A stretch of 64,000 nt of DNA from the NCBI GenBank assembly GCA_002394385.1, contig DGTS01000036.1, forward strand, positions 5,981 through 69,980. The letters are read 5' to 3'. Both the position numbers and the translations under genes were made by a program. The stretch is from Prevotella sp. UBA4330 (lineage in GTDB: Bacteria; Bacteroidota; Bacteroidia; Bacteroidales; Bacteroidaceae). Below, piece by piece: positions 7,965-16,413 of this stretch. Within the stretch, counting starts at the first letter, position 1, and each line of letters starts with the position of its first letter. The notes beneath the pieces are model-generated. The model saw nothing but the letters and a program-made list of their open reading frames with translations, was not told where the DNA came from and did no database searches.

Positions 7965-9035
7965 TCACACTCTTCCAAAAAGGTTCTTTATTATTTCCAT
8001 CGTTGTATATTTTGCTGCAGTTCCTTGATATATAGTACGAAATTCATCCCAATGAGATAAAATGGTATTTGCTACGAATTGAGCATCTTCAACATTTGAT
8101 GTTTTAAGAACAATAATACAATCAGAAGGGACAAATATACTATTTTTCTTATACACACAAATCTTTTCTGGATTTGGGTTACATACACGAGGAATTAACA
8201 CTGCCGGACCTCTGCAGGAAACTGAGCCATATCGCCCTTCATCACGATGTTTAGGTATTTGAATACGAGTACAGTTAACAATTCTATTATGAAGCAAGTT
8301 TGTCGTATGAACATATTTTACACCTCTCCTGCCTTCAACAAACTTAGCCTCATGAGGACTAATATGGCCACGAATAATTAATTCTATAGGAAGTGTACTA
8401 AAGTCAAAAAGTATTTTCCGTCTCTTTTGTGATCTATTAACTTTTTCGCCAATACTGACCAAAATAATACTTGCAGAACAATTCTTCCAATACATTCTAG
8501 TTGGCTCTTCCAACACTTGCAGGTTATAATTCTTTTCCATGTATTGCCATAGAAGTCTGTCTTTTTGAGAATATGCACAACTACTTGGAAGTATGGCGTA
8601 AAGTACCCCATGATTAGTTCGATACTTCATTGCATTAGCAACGAATTGCATAGCGGTACTTACATGATAAGTAACCTCATCAAATTCAATTTTACAAATA
8701 GAACTACCCTTACAAGTAAATGGTGGATTCAAAACTATCAAATCGTATTTTTTTAAACTAAAGTTAGCAAGATTATCAAATGCTAGTGTATTAGAAAAAT
8801 CACATACAGCCAACTGCCAAGATGGATGCATCTTTTTTAGAGGCCTTATTGCTTCTTCTGCAATGTCTGTACCATAAAACAATAAATTAGGGAATCTTCT
8901 TTCTATCGCTTTTAGTAAATCGCCATCACCGACACAAAAATCAATTGCAGATGTCCCTCCTTCTTCTATTATATAAGAAGCGAGTTTGTCTGCTAATTCG
9001 GTTGGTGTGTAAAAAACGTCTCTTAGAATATTCAT
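7965..9035 (-). CDS. solo N6-adenine-type DNA methyltransferase
   Basis: A 356-residue class I SAM-dependent methyltransferase. Motif I-like FCVGDGDLL lies at residues 33-41, an acidic residue ends the next strand (GTDI), and the catalytic NPPF is at 103-106, typical of N6-adenine or N4-cytosine DNA methylases. The C-terminal half (about 210-356) looks like a target-recognition region. No restriction nuclease domain or gene is adjacent. The start overlaps the upstream gene's stop by the ATGA arrangement, so it is the last gene of a four-gene operon. It may mark host DNA for the ATPase module or modify another substrate; that is inference. Codon use is AT-rich like the rest of the operon. Confidence 0.85.
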   Translation of the reverse strand: MNILRDVFYTPTELADKLASYIIEEGGTSAIDFCVGDGDLLKAIERRFPNLLFYGTDIAEEAIRPLKKMHPSWQLAVCDFSNTLAFDNLANFSLKKYDLIVLNPPFTCKGSSICKIEFDEVTYHVSTAMQFVANAMKYRTNHGVLYAILPSSCAYSQKDRLLWQYMEKNYNLQVLEEPTRMYWKNCSASIILVSIGEKVNRSQKRRKILFDFSTLPIELIIRGHISPHEAKFVEGRRGVKYVHTTNLLHNRIVNCTRIQIPKHRDEGRYGSVSCRGPAVLIPRVCNPNPEKICVYKKNSIFVPSDCIIVLKTSNVEDAQFVANTILSHWDEFRTIYQGTAAKYTTMEIIKNLFGRV

Positions 9036-9970
9036 GGATTCTCCTTTAACAATTTACTCATATTACAATCTAGTATTAAACCAATACCTTCCGATCGCGA
9101 TTCGATTTTCTTGGGGTTATCATACACAATCTCGACATCATTAAAATGTTTAATGGCAAAGGCAATTGCTGCTATTGTATGTGGTGTAGTGCCAATAGGA
9201 GCGATTAACATTTTATGAGTATCATTTTCTTTTTTTATTCTATTCAATAGCATATATGCATCCACGATAGAATTTGCTGATGCATATTTCACGTTAGCAG
9301 AAGAGTCGGAATCTTTTAACCCCTTACGGTTACTCCAATATGCATTATAAGGATACTCTATTCTAAATCCAGGTATACCAAATACAGGTATTATCAGTTC
9401 TTCCATTGGTTGCATCTCTTTTAATAAGTGAGTAAATCTCCCCCCTTCAAAACCAAGAAACACACAAAAAAGAAATTCTTCATTAGGATCTGCAAAGTTT
9501 GCAAAACCAGGTAGAGGCATAATTCCATCTATTATCCCTGCCCATTCATGGTCATTTCCTTCTTTATGAAACTGCTCGGTATGGTATTTATAAGGTTCTG
9601 CATATATTATATGAACTTCAATGTCGGTTCTCTCTATGCGAAGAAGCAAAGCTGCTGCTATTCGCACATTCATTCCTGTAACATCAATATATACACGTTT
9701 GTAACCCCATTTTTGTATAAATTCAGTTATTGCCTTTTGACTACCTAGTTGTATATCAGGTATATTTGTCCCTACAATATGCATCTTGTCCTTATCAACA
9801 TAATCTAATTCTAACACGATTATGTCCACTTGTTTTGTTTTAACAAAATTTGCACATGCATATGAACGTTCTTCATGATCATGGCCATAAAGATACAACG
9901 AGCCACTATCAATTGTAAAATCATCGAGCCGTTTTGCTCGCTTCATATATTGGTAATCACGATTTATCAT
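9032..9970 (-). CDS. uncharacterised Rossmann-like protein of the ATPase/PRTase operon
   Basis: A 312-residue protein that I cannot assign to a named family. It looks like two alpha/beta (Rossmann-like) units. The first has a strand-loop-helix YIDVTGMNVRIAAALL (about 94-109) reminiscent of the glycine-dip of CARF-type sensor folds, then IIYAEPYKY. A middle segment has LPGF (153-156) and FLGFEGGR (171-178). The second unit contains LIAPIGTTPHTIAAIAF and VEIVYDNPKK. No nuclease or HEPN motif is visible. The start at 9970 overlaps the ATPase stop by 14 nt; Met at 9946 is an alternative. Given the neighbours it is likely a ligand-sensing or accessory subunit, but no function is established. Confidence 0.7.
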   Translation of the reverse strand: MINRDYQYMKRAKRLDDFTIDSGSLYLYGHDHEERSYACANFVKTKQVDIIVLELDYVDKDKMHIVGTNIPDIQLGSQKAITEFIQKWGYKRVYIDVTGMNVRIAAALLLRIERTDIEVHIIYAEPYKYHTEQFHKEGNDHEWAGIIDGIMPLPGFANFADPNEEFLFCVFLGFEGGRFTHLLKEMQPMEELIIPVFGIPGFRIEYPYNAYWSNRKGLKDSDSSANVKYASANSIVDAYMLLNRIKKENDTHKMLIAPIGTTPHTIAAIAFAIKHFNDVEIVYDNPKKIESRSEGIGLILDCNMSKLLKENP

Positions 9971-11828
9971 TTTGCATATCATCAAATAAGTTTAACTGAA
10001 TCGTTGAATCATCCCTATTCAAAGCCAATTTTGTATTCTTTGAGAGAACTCTCTCAATTAATTGCTTATGAGATTTCGCAAGACTAAGGAAATCGTCGTT
10101 TGTAATAACAATCTTGCGTTTCCGTCTGAAACTATACACAAATCTGGCTGCAAAGGCAGGATGTAGAGAATATAAATAATCTTTGGTGGCTCCGATATTA
10201 GTATTCTTGTTGTTAGGCATTCTAATAAATGCCATATGCATTACTCCAGATTTTAGGTATTCCTCTACCTCTGGAGATATTTCTTCCTCAATATAAAATT
10301 CAGTAATTTCAGGGGCGGTATAATCAGAATCTGTAGCCAACTGGTTGAAAAAACTACCTATATTAATAACAAGTTTTGACAACTTATACCCATTCTTCGC
10401 TTCCTGTTCTAAATCTTGAAGCATAATACCTCCAACATCATAAGCAGCTTCTGTTTGTATTCGTGGTGGCACAGGAATCTCATATCCCAAATCATTACTA
10501 AGATGTTTTACATAGGAATGATAAACCATTTCCAAAACATAACGTATATTACCATTTGCCATTTTTAAAATTGTAGACCAACCTGCATAATATTTTTTTA
10601 ACCCACTTCCACGGCCACTTCTGATTTTGAAGAGCATACTGTATTTGTAATTATCGTAGCGTTGATTCCATAATGCTGTCTGATTTTCGTATTCTGTTAT
10701 GACATCTTCTATCGTCCTATTCTCTTTGTCAGCCCAATACCCTAATGTAAACATATATAAAGGAGAAATCCCTAAATCCTTACCAGACTTCCTCATATAG
10801 TTATTAACAACGCTATAATATTTGCTAGATTCTACTTTTAGCAAAAGGGCCTCGTCTTCGTAAGATAGCGGAGCAAAAGCTTGTTCTATTTTATAATTTT
10901 CATTTTCTCCTTCCATTAATGCCTGAATACGCTGTTCACAAACATCTGTGGCAAAATCTGTAAATAGTTTTTCGTTTTTGTAAAATTTGTCTTCTATAGG
11001 AATAAGTGCATAATCAGCCATACTAGTTAGTAACTCGTCGTGGTTCAAAGTATGCTTTACGCGCCAACCTAACTCTCTTACTCCGATTTTAAATGTATAT
11101 CGTTTATTGTTATGCTTTAAATAAGTGTTTACAACTTCTTGTTCGTCATCCGTCAGGTTCTCATACTCATCCATCATAACGTAGAACATCTTTCCGTCAA
11201 ACTGAGATAGTTCAACAAGTTTTTGTGTTAACACATTAATCGGTTCTGATTGCATACTCAATTTCACGGTCATACCATCAGCAATATTGTTAACATCTGC
11301 CTGAAATCTGTACATAGACAATTCTATTTCTTCATACAACTCAGCCCTTGATGTCACATTTCCATCAATATTCAATGTTGCTGCTACTAATTTACAGGCA
11401 TGTGGTGACAACTCTTCGTCAGAGGCGGAGAGCTTTTTGTGCCATTCTACAAATTGTAGAATCTCTTTACATATCAGCAGATTTAGGTAATGAGCAAATA
11501 TCCGCTGCCATTGTCTTCTGTCAGCCCCAATGCCTTCAAACGCATGAGTATGATTAGTATTGAATCTCAGATATATACCAATGAAATCATTACTATCAAA
11601 AGCTACGATATTCTGTTTGCACAATGCCCATTGACCTTTATATGACAACCCTCTTAAAACTGTCGTTTTTCCAGTACCTCTTCCGCCTTGCAATACACAA
11701 GGACGGTTCCCCTTCAACTCTGCAAAATATGAAGGCACAGCAAAAAATTTGAATATCTTATCATTCAGCCATTCTGCACGATATGTACCAAACATGGCAT
11801 TTAGTTTTTCTAATTTTTCTTCTTTCAT
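9957..11828 (-). CDS. ORC/Cdc6-like AAA+ ATPase
   Basis: A 623-residue protein with a Walker A motif GGRGTGKTT (residues 48-56) and a Walker B MMDEYENL (Asp219-Glu220), followed by an arginine-containing GVRELGWR sensor region. This arrangement is typical of ORC/Cdc6-like STAND/AAA+ ATPases found in prokaryotic conflict systems rather than of replication initiators. The long C-terminal part (about 300-623) is helical and unassigned. I use the ATG at 11828, not the longer frame at 11894, because it gives a 4-nt ATGA overlap with the stop of the PRTase-like gene. It is probably the energy-using or signal-relaying centre of the operon. Confidence 0.8.
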   Translation of the reverse strand: MKEEKLEKLNAMFGTYRAEWLNDKIFKFFAVPSYFAELKGNRPCVLQGGRGTGKTTVLRGLSYKGQWALCKQNIVAFDSNDFIGIYLRFNTNHTHAFEGIGADRRQWQRIFAHYLNLLICKEILQFVEWHKKLSASDEELSPHACKLVAATLNIDGNVTSRAELYEEIELSMYRFQADVNNIADGMTVKLSMQSEPINVLTQKLVELSQFDGKMFYVMMDEYENLTDDEQEVVNTYLKHNNKRYTFKIGVRELGWRVKHTLNHDELLTSMADYALIPIEDKFYKNEKLFTDFATDVCEQRIQALMEGENENYKIEQAFAPLSYEDEALLLKVESSKYYSVVNNYMRKSGKDLGISPLYMFTLGYWADKENRTIEDVITEYENQTALWNQRYDNYKYSMLFKIRSGRGSGLKKYYAGWSTILKMANGNIRYVLEMVYHSYVKHLSNDLGYEIPVPPRIQTEAAYDVGGIMLQDLEQEAKNGYKLSKLVINIGSFFNQLATDSDYTAPEITEFYIEEEISPEVEEYLKSGVMHMAFIRMPNNKNTNIGATKDYLYSLHPAFAARFVYSFRRKRKIVITNDDFLSLAKSHKQLIERVLSKNTKLALNRDDSTIQLNLFDDMQNDKS

Positions 11829-12721
11829 CTTGGATATTGTTTTTTGATAAGCGGTGTCCATCCGTTTTGATCCCAATAAAAAAATGGTGGACAAGCATCT
11901 GGAATCCCGTGTTCAAATGCAATAGCCAGCCCTTGTTCTTGTAACCCTCTAATGTATAATGGATTTCTCACATCATCTTCTGGAATCCCAACAACTCTAC
12001 TTTTTCGTAAAATCATTTCCGTTCCTCTTTTATAGAGGTTCGGATCATTGTTCCAACAAAGACATTTGGAATTAAACAAATTGTATTCATCATCCAAAAT
12101 ATGTACAGTTTCCAAATTTAAATTATGACAGTTTGCTTTTATTCGCCTATATCCATCATGGTTAATAACCAAAGGAGCATAAAAGATATTATGAGGTATT
12201 TTCATACACAAATCAGCTAATGTTGAACCTGTTTTCAATTTTAAACAATTCCAAGCAGTACAACATTGTGAGCCTGACCCGACAAAATCGTCGACTAATA
12301 TAACATTTTGGGGGGTCGATTCCGACGCCAGCATTTGAAGAATTTCTGGAAATTTAAGTTCCCGTCTTTCATCAACGCGTAAGACGTCTCTTACCTTACG
12401 AATAAAAATATGTCCACTATCTGAATCATGTGGATGTTCTCCTGGAACAAATCCATACCAACATTTCTCCTTAAAGTCATTATAAGACCAGCCACCATTT
12501 AGTTCCTGTAGTTTATATCCACATCTACCTACAGCTGCAATTATCAATTGATCAACAAGGTCATCAGAGTAATAAACAAAGAAATCTAAGATTTTCTTTG
12601 CTAATTCAAGGTCGTCCCCATTTTCAAAGTTTGAAAGCCATCCCTTGTAGTTCAATTTTGTGGTTCGTGGCCATAATGAGACCTTCTGATAAAATCTTGC
12701 CTTATCTGTAATATCTGTCAT
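11825..12721 (-). CDS. phosphoribosyltransferase-like protein
   Basis: A 298-residue protein with a PRPP-loop-like motif NVILVDDFVGSGSQ (residues 139-152), close to the type I phosphoribosyltransferase signature (four hydrophobics, Asp-Asp, then a Thr/Ser-Gly loop). The rest does not resemble housekeeping purine or pyrimidine salvage enzymes. A Rossmann-like strand precedes the loop and a second one, IFYAPLVINHDGYRRI, follows. I recall PRTase-like proteins being described beside ORC/Cdc6-like ATPases in conflict operons, which fits this context, but this was not searched. It is the first gene of the operon and its stop overlaps the ATPase start. Confidence 0.75.
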   Translation of the reverse strand: MTDITDKARFYQKVSLWPRTTKLNYKGWLSNFENGDDLELAKKILDFFVYYSDDLVDQLIIAAVGRCGYKLQELNGGWSYNDFKEKCWYGFVPGEHPHDSDSGHIFIRKVRDVLRVDERRELKFPEILQMLASESTPQNVILVDDFVGSGSQCCTAWNCLKLKTGSTLADLCMKIPHNIFYAPLVINHDGYRRIKANCHNLNLETVHILDDEYNLFNSKCLCWNNDPNLYKRGTEMILRKSRVVGIPEDDVRNPLYIRGLQEQGLAIAFEHGIPDACPPFFYWDQNGWTPLIKKQYPR

Positions 12722-12789
12722 ATTTCAATTTCGTTGCCTGAAACAGCCCAATTTGTCAATAATAATTTTGACTATCCATCATTTTGAGG

Positions 12790-12820
12790 CAAAATTACAA
12801 ATTTTATTTCAATTGGCAAG
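12790..12820 (-). promoter_or_regulatory. promoter of the PRTase/ATPase/methyltransferase operon
   Basis: Read on the minus strand: CTTG, 19 nt, TAATTTTG, about 69 nt before the first ATG (12721). No other convincing promoter is seen inside the four overlapping genes, which suggests a single transcript. Confidence 0.6.
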
Positions 12821-13450
12821 GATGTGGGGGGAAAAAATGAATAATTTTGTATTTTTGCAACATTTAAAAAAATACTATGATTTCTTGAAAACAACAGCAA
12901 TCATCCAATTAGTTTTCTCAAATCTTAATAGTTATACATTATGGACTGAATGTGGTTTGATATTTGTTAATAAATGTTTAGCAAATACTAATAAATGAGT
13001 AAAACATTTGTGAATGCATAGATTTATTGTATTTTTGTCATCGACATTGAGTCATAAAACGGCTGGTGGCTCAGCGTCGAGTGTTCATTGAGCAATTTAT
13101 AGCAGAACGTGGAATTGAGTATGGTCTCCAAATCGTAACCCAGTTTTTCCTCTATTCCCCAGACTGCCTTTATTTAATGAAATCTTGCAAATTCTTACAA
13201 GGTTACTATAAAGTATTCAAGTATGAACTTGAAATTAAAAAAAGTAGCCGAATACGCTTAATCAGATACAAAATTCAACAGAACACGAAAAAGTAATGTG
13301 TTAAGGAAATCTTTGACAAAGTGATATTTTTTGCTTAAAATGTGCTATGATACTCTATAAAACACCTCTCAAAGTATCGCTGAATGTCATGATTTTATAT
13401 GAGCTGATACTTAAAAAAACATAAATAGATAACCAAAATTTGTTCAGATG
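12821..13450. other. AT-rich gap without a convincing gene
   Basis: About 630 nt with two isolated TATTTTTG boxes on the plus strand (12850, about 13030) and short open frames that lack starts or family features. One, around 13066-13296, contains RVFIEQFIAERGIEYGLQ and may be a decayed fragment. A 15-nt stretch at 13128-13142 matches 7762-7776 with one mismatch. An imperfect hairpin (AAGTATC ... GATACTT) lies at about 13373-13413. Confidence 0.5.
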
Positions 13451-13487
13451 GAAAAGAAAAAGGAGTTGCGATTTCTCGTAACTCCTT
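13451..13487 (-). terminator. terminator of tRNA-Asn
   Basis: A hairpin AGGAGTTGCG / CGTAACTCCT (one wobble pair) with a 6-nt loop. On the minus strand it is followed by TTTTTCTTTTCC, about 12 nt after the tRNA 3' end. Confidence 0.75.
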
Positions 13488-13498
13488 GATTTCTAATG

Positions 13499-13572
13499 CG
13501 CTTCAGGATGGGCTTGAACCAACGACCCCCTGATTAACAGTCAGGTGCTCTAACCAACTGAGCTACTGAAGC
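13499..13572 (-). tRNA. tRNA-Asn (GTT)
   Basis: The minus strand folds into a complete cloverleaf: acceptor GCTTCAG/CTGAAGC, D-arm starting TAGCTCAGTTGGTTAGAGC, anticodon stem CCTGA/TCAGG with loop CTGTTAA (anticodon GTT), and T-loop GGTTCAAGCC. Discriminator base G; CCA is not encoded. It lies at the right edge of the AT-rich accessory region. Confidence 0.95.
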
Positions 13573-13600
13573 AGTGGTTGCATTGTTCTGAATGCGGGTG

Positions 13601-13632
13601 CAAAGGTAGAAAGTTTTTTGGAAACGTGCAAA
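13601..13632 (-). promoter_or_regulatory. promoter of tRNA-Asn
   Basis: On the minus strand: TTTG, 20 nt, TACCTTTG, ending 29 nt before the tRNA 5' end. Near-perfect Bacteroidota consensus. Confidence 0.85.
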
Positions 13633-13784
13633 TTTTTTTGCCGTTTTTTTAGATGTGTCGCTAAAAAGATTAAAAAAAGCGCAGAAAAAGAAGTGATTCA
13701 CATTATATTAATGTACCTTTGCAAGCAGAATGCGACGTGCATTGATTCTATGTGTTTATAAAAAAGAAACGACATATCACATTT

Positions 13785-15473
13785 ATGAAGATGAACATAT
13801 CAAGACTTGCCCTCGCCATGAGGGGCTTCGTGATGGCGGCGGCGCTGCTTGTCTCGGGCGCATGTCTTGCCCAGCAGGATCGCGACCATAACTTCAACGT
13901 GGCAAAGAACATTGACATTTTCAATGCCATTTACCGCAACCTCGACATGATGTACGTGGATACGCTGGATGCCAACGAGGTGATTGGCACGGGAATAAAC
14001 GCCATGCTGCGCTCGCTCGACCCTTACACGGTGTATTACCCTGCGTCTGATGTCAAGGACCTGAAGATGATGATTACCGGTAAATATGCCGGAATAGGCG
14101 CTCTGATACGCTATAACGCGAAACTCAAGCGTGTGGTGGTTGACGAGCCTTACGCCAACACGCCAGCCGCTGAGGCTGGTCTAAAGAAGGGTGACATCAT
14201 CCTGAGCATCGACGACTCGACGATGGTGGGCAAGGACGTGTCGTATGTCAGCAGTCACCTGCGCGGCGACGCGGGCACCACCTTTGCGCTTAAGATACAG
14301 CGTGGCAACAGCAAGCCTGTCACGAAGAAAATCACCCGCCGTGCAATACAGATGCCTGCCATCCCGTACTATGGAGTGGTGGAGGGCAACTATGGCTACA
14401 TCAATCTGAACTCTTTCACTGAGAACTGTGCTAAGGAGATGCGTCGCGCCTTTGTTGACCTGAAGGAAAAGGGCGTGAAAGGTCTTGTTCTCGACCTTCG
14501 CAACAATGGTGGCGGCTCGCTCGAGGAGGCTGTGCAGATAGTGAACATGTTCGTGGCAAACAACCTCACGCTGGTGACAACGAAAGGCAAACTGAACCGC
14601 TCGAACCGCGAGTATAAAACGACAAAGGAACCGATAGACACCGACATGCCGATAGTGGTGCTTGTCAATGATGACACGGCATCGGCAAGTGAGATTACGG
14701 CGGGCTCGCTGCAAGACCTCGACCGCGCTGTGATTATGGGCACGCGCACTTACGGCAAGGGACTGGTGCAGACACCGCTCGACCTGCCGTATAACGCCAA
14801 CCTGAAACTTACCACCGGAAAGTATTACATCCCCAGCGGACGCTGCATCCAGGCGATAAACTACAAGCACTCGCGCGGCGGATATACCGAGCATATCCCC
14901 GACTCGCTCACCAAGGTGTTCTATACCGCTGGCGGAAGGGAAGTGCGCGACGGCGGCGGCATTAAGCCCGACGTGGAGATTAAGCCCGACTCGCTCCCCA
15001 ACATAGCATACTATCTCAGTTCCATGGGTCGCGACACCACCGAGGTGATGTTCGAGTATGTACTCGACTACATTGCCAAGCACCCTACCATCGCTCCTGC
15101 TGGCGAGTTTGAACTCTCAGACAGCGACTACGAGGAGTTCAAGCAGCGCGTCATAGCAAGCGGCTTCACCTATGACCCCGAGACGGAGAAAGCGCTGGCG
15201 ACGCTAAAGAAACTCGCTGAGTTTGAGGGTTATTACGAAGACGCAAGGACCGAGTTTGATGCCCTTGAGGCGAAACTGAAGCACGACCTCGGGCGCGACC
15301 TCGACCGCAACAAGCGCACTCTGAAGAACCTGTTGTGCAGCGACATCGTGACGGCATACTATTTCCAGTCGGGTGCCATCGAGAATTCTCTGCGCACCGA
15401 CAAGCAGTTTGCCGAGGCCATCGCCCTTCTTCGCGACGGCGAGAAGTATAACTCGATATTGCAGAAGAAATAA
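13785..15473 (+). CDS. S41-family carboxy-terminal processing protease
   Basis: A 562-residue exported serine protease of the CtpA/Prc type. After a signal peptide (ending around ACLAQ) there is a PDZ domain (about 80-170, TPAAEAGLKKGDIILSID) and the S41 catalytic core: LVLDLRNNGGGSLEEA, the nucleophile segment DDTASASEI and the general-base Lys in TYGKGLVQ. A C-terminal helical tail of about 140 residues follows. Such enzymes trim C-termini of periplasmic proteins. I start at ATG 13785 instead of the GTG at 13752, because MKMNISRLALAMRG begins a normal signal peptide. A TACCTTTG box at 13714-13721 may be its -7 element, without a clear -33. It stands alone, followed by a GC-rich hairpin. Confidence 0.93.
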   Translation: MKMNISRLALAMRGFVMAAALLVSGACLAQQDRDHNFNVAKNIDIFNAIYRNLDMMYVDTLDANEVIGTGINAMLRSLDPYTVYYPASDVKDLKMMITGKYAGIGALIRYNAKLKRVVVDEPYANTPAAEAGLKKGDIILSIDDSTMVGKDVSYVSSHLRGDAGTTFALKIQRGNSKPVTKKITRRAIQMPAIPYYGVVEGNYGYINLNSFTENCAKEMRRAFVDLKEKGVKGLVLDLRNNGGGSLEEAVQIVNMFVANNLTLVTTKGKLNRSNREYKTTKEPIDTDMPIVVLVNDDTASASEITAGSLQDLDRAVIMGTRTYGKGLVQTPLDLPYNANLKLTTGKYYIPSGRCIQAINYKHSRGGYTEHIPDSLTKVFYTAGGREVRDGGGIKPDVEIKPDSLPNIAYYLSSMGRDTTEVMFEYVLDYIAKHPTIAPAGEFELSDSDYEEFKQRVIASGFTYDPETEKALATLKKLAEFEGYYEDARTEFDALEAKLKHDLGRDLDRNKRTLKNLLCSDIVTAYYFQSGAIENSLRTDKQFAEAIALLRDGEKYNSILQKK

Positions 15474-15501
15474 TAATATACCATTTTTTTTGACTTGAAG
15501 A

Positions 15502-15552
15502 AGTGGCGCCTCTGCCGACTGGGAAGGTAGGGAGGCGCCACTCGCTTTTCGC
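15502..15552 (+). terminator. terminator-like hairpin after the S41 protease
   Basis: An 11-bp perfect stem AGTGGCGCCTC / GAGGCGCCACT with a 19-nt loop, then CGCTTTTCGCTT, 28 nt after the stop. The T-tract is modest. Confidence 0.6.
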
Positions 15553-15571
15553 TTATACATAAACGGTGATG

Positions 15572-15656
15572 CAAAATAGCCAATATTGGTGAGTAAAATA
15601 GGCTATATTGGTGAGTAAAATAGGCTATATTGGTGAGTAAAATAGGCTATATTGGA
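15572..15656 (+). repeat. 22-bp tandem repeat
   Basis: Three identical 22-bp units (15589-15610, 15611-15632, 15633-15654), each reading GTGAGTAAAATAGGC followed by TATATTG, preceded by a partial unit with GCCAATATTG. The units abut directly with no spacers. Confidence 0.95.
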
Positions 15657-15751
15657 AAACGGAAGGGCTCGAATTGGTTGGCGGATTGCCGCTGCTGACG
15701 GTCCTTAAAGACTGTTTTTAGGGCCTGTGCGACAAGAAAATGAGACAAATA

Positions 15752-15783
15752 TTTGCAGAGTTACAAGAAAATTCGTACCTTTG
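15752..15783 (+). promoter_or_regulatory. promoter of rimP-nusA-infB
   Basis: TTTG (15752-15755), exactly 20 nt, TACCTTTG (15776-15783): a full match to the Bacteroidota consensus. Transcription should begin near 15790. Confidence 0.9.
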
Positions 15784-15797
15784 CAGCCGTTCAGAGG

Positions 15798-15836
15798 AAT
15801 GTGGGACCTGAAAAGGGTTCCACATTTTTATTTAAA
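15798..15836 (+). promoter_or_regulatory. attenuator-like hairpin in the rimP leader
   Basis: An 11-bp stem AATGTGGGACC / GGTTCCACATT (one G-T pair) with loop TGAAAAG, followed by TTTATTTAAAG, located between the promoter and the rimP ATG (15845). It looks like an intrinsic terminator placed inside the leader, so early termination could regulate the operon. Confidence 0.55.
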
Positions 15837-15844
15837 GTTATTGT

Positions 15845-16309
15845 ATGATTGACAAAAACATTGTAAGAGATTTGGTTAACCAATGGCTCGAGGACAAGGA
15901 GTATTTCCTCGTTGACGTTGAAGTGAGTGCTGATGACAAGATTGTTGTTGAAATCGACCATGCCGACGGTGTGTGGATCGAGGACTGCGTGGAACTCAGC
16001 CGTTTCATCGAGGAACGCCTGAACCGCGACGACGAGGACTACGAACTGGAGGTGGGCTCGGCAGGTCTGGGCCAGCCGTTCAAGGTGGAGCAGCAGTATC
16101 TGAACTTCATCGGCAAGGAGGTTGAGGTGCTCGGTGCCGACGGAAAGAAAGTGAAGGGAGTGCTGAAGGCTGTTGACGGTCGCGACTTCACCGTCAGTGT
16201 TCAGGAGAAAGTGAAGGTGGAGGGCAAGAAGCGCCCTGTGATGCAGGACATTGACCATCAATATAACATGGACGAGGTGAAGTACTGCAAGTATCTGATA
16301 AAGTTTTAG
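15845..16309 (+). CDS. rimP: ribosome maturation factor RimP
   Basis: A 154-residue protein acting in assembly of the 30S subunit. It shows the family features: an N-terminal domain ending in VVEIDHADGVWIEDCVELSR, the LEVGSAGLGQPF segment (the conserved V-S-S/G-P-G-hydrophobic region) and a C-terminal SH3-like barrel (VLKAVDGRDFTV). Position before nusA and infB is the standard bacterial order. It begins 62 nt downstream of a strong promoter whose leader contains a terminator-like hairpin. The 104-nt gap to nusA holds only a weak GC-rich hairpin. Confidence 0.93.
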   Translation: MIDKNIVRDLVNQWLEDKEYFLVDVEVSADDKIVVEIDHADGVWIEDCVELSRFIEERLNRDDEDYELEVGSAGLGQPFKVEQQYLNFIGKEVEVLGADGKKVKGVLKAVDGRDFTVSVQEKVKVEGKKRPVMQDIDHQYNMDEVKYCKYLIKF

Positions 16310-16413
16310 AGGAGGGGCTGCGATGGCATCGCAGCATACTGGACAGGGCTTGTGCCTGGGATTAGGACAGGGCTGCGCTGAGAAAGAGAATATAAACAAA
16401 AATAATAATAAAA

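Noticed and set aside
12753..12998. A small gene upstream of the four-gene operon
   Set aside because: It overlaps the operon's promoter, has no start context and no recognisable features.
13499..13572. tRNA-Asn as the attachment site of the accessory island
   Set aside because: I found no second copy of the tRNA 3' end on the far side of the island, and no integrase gene.
15572..15656. A possible CRISPR array
   Set aside because: The 22-bp units abut directly with no spacers, and no cas genes are near.
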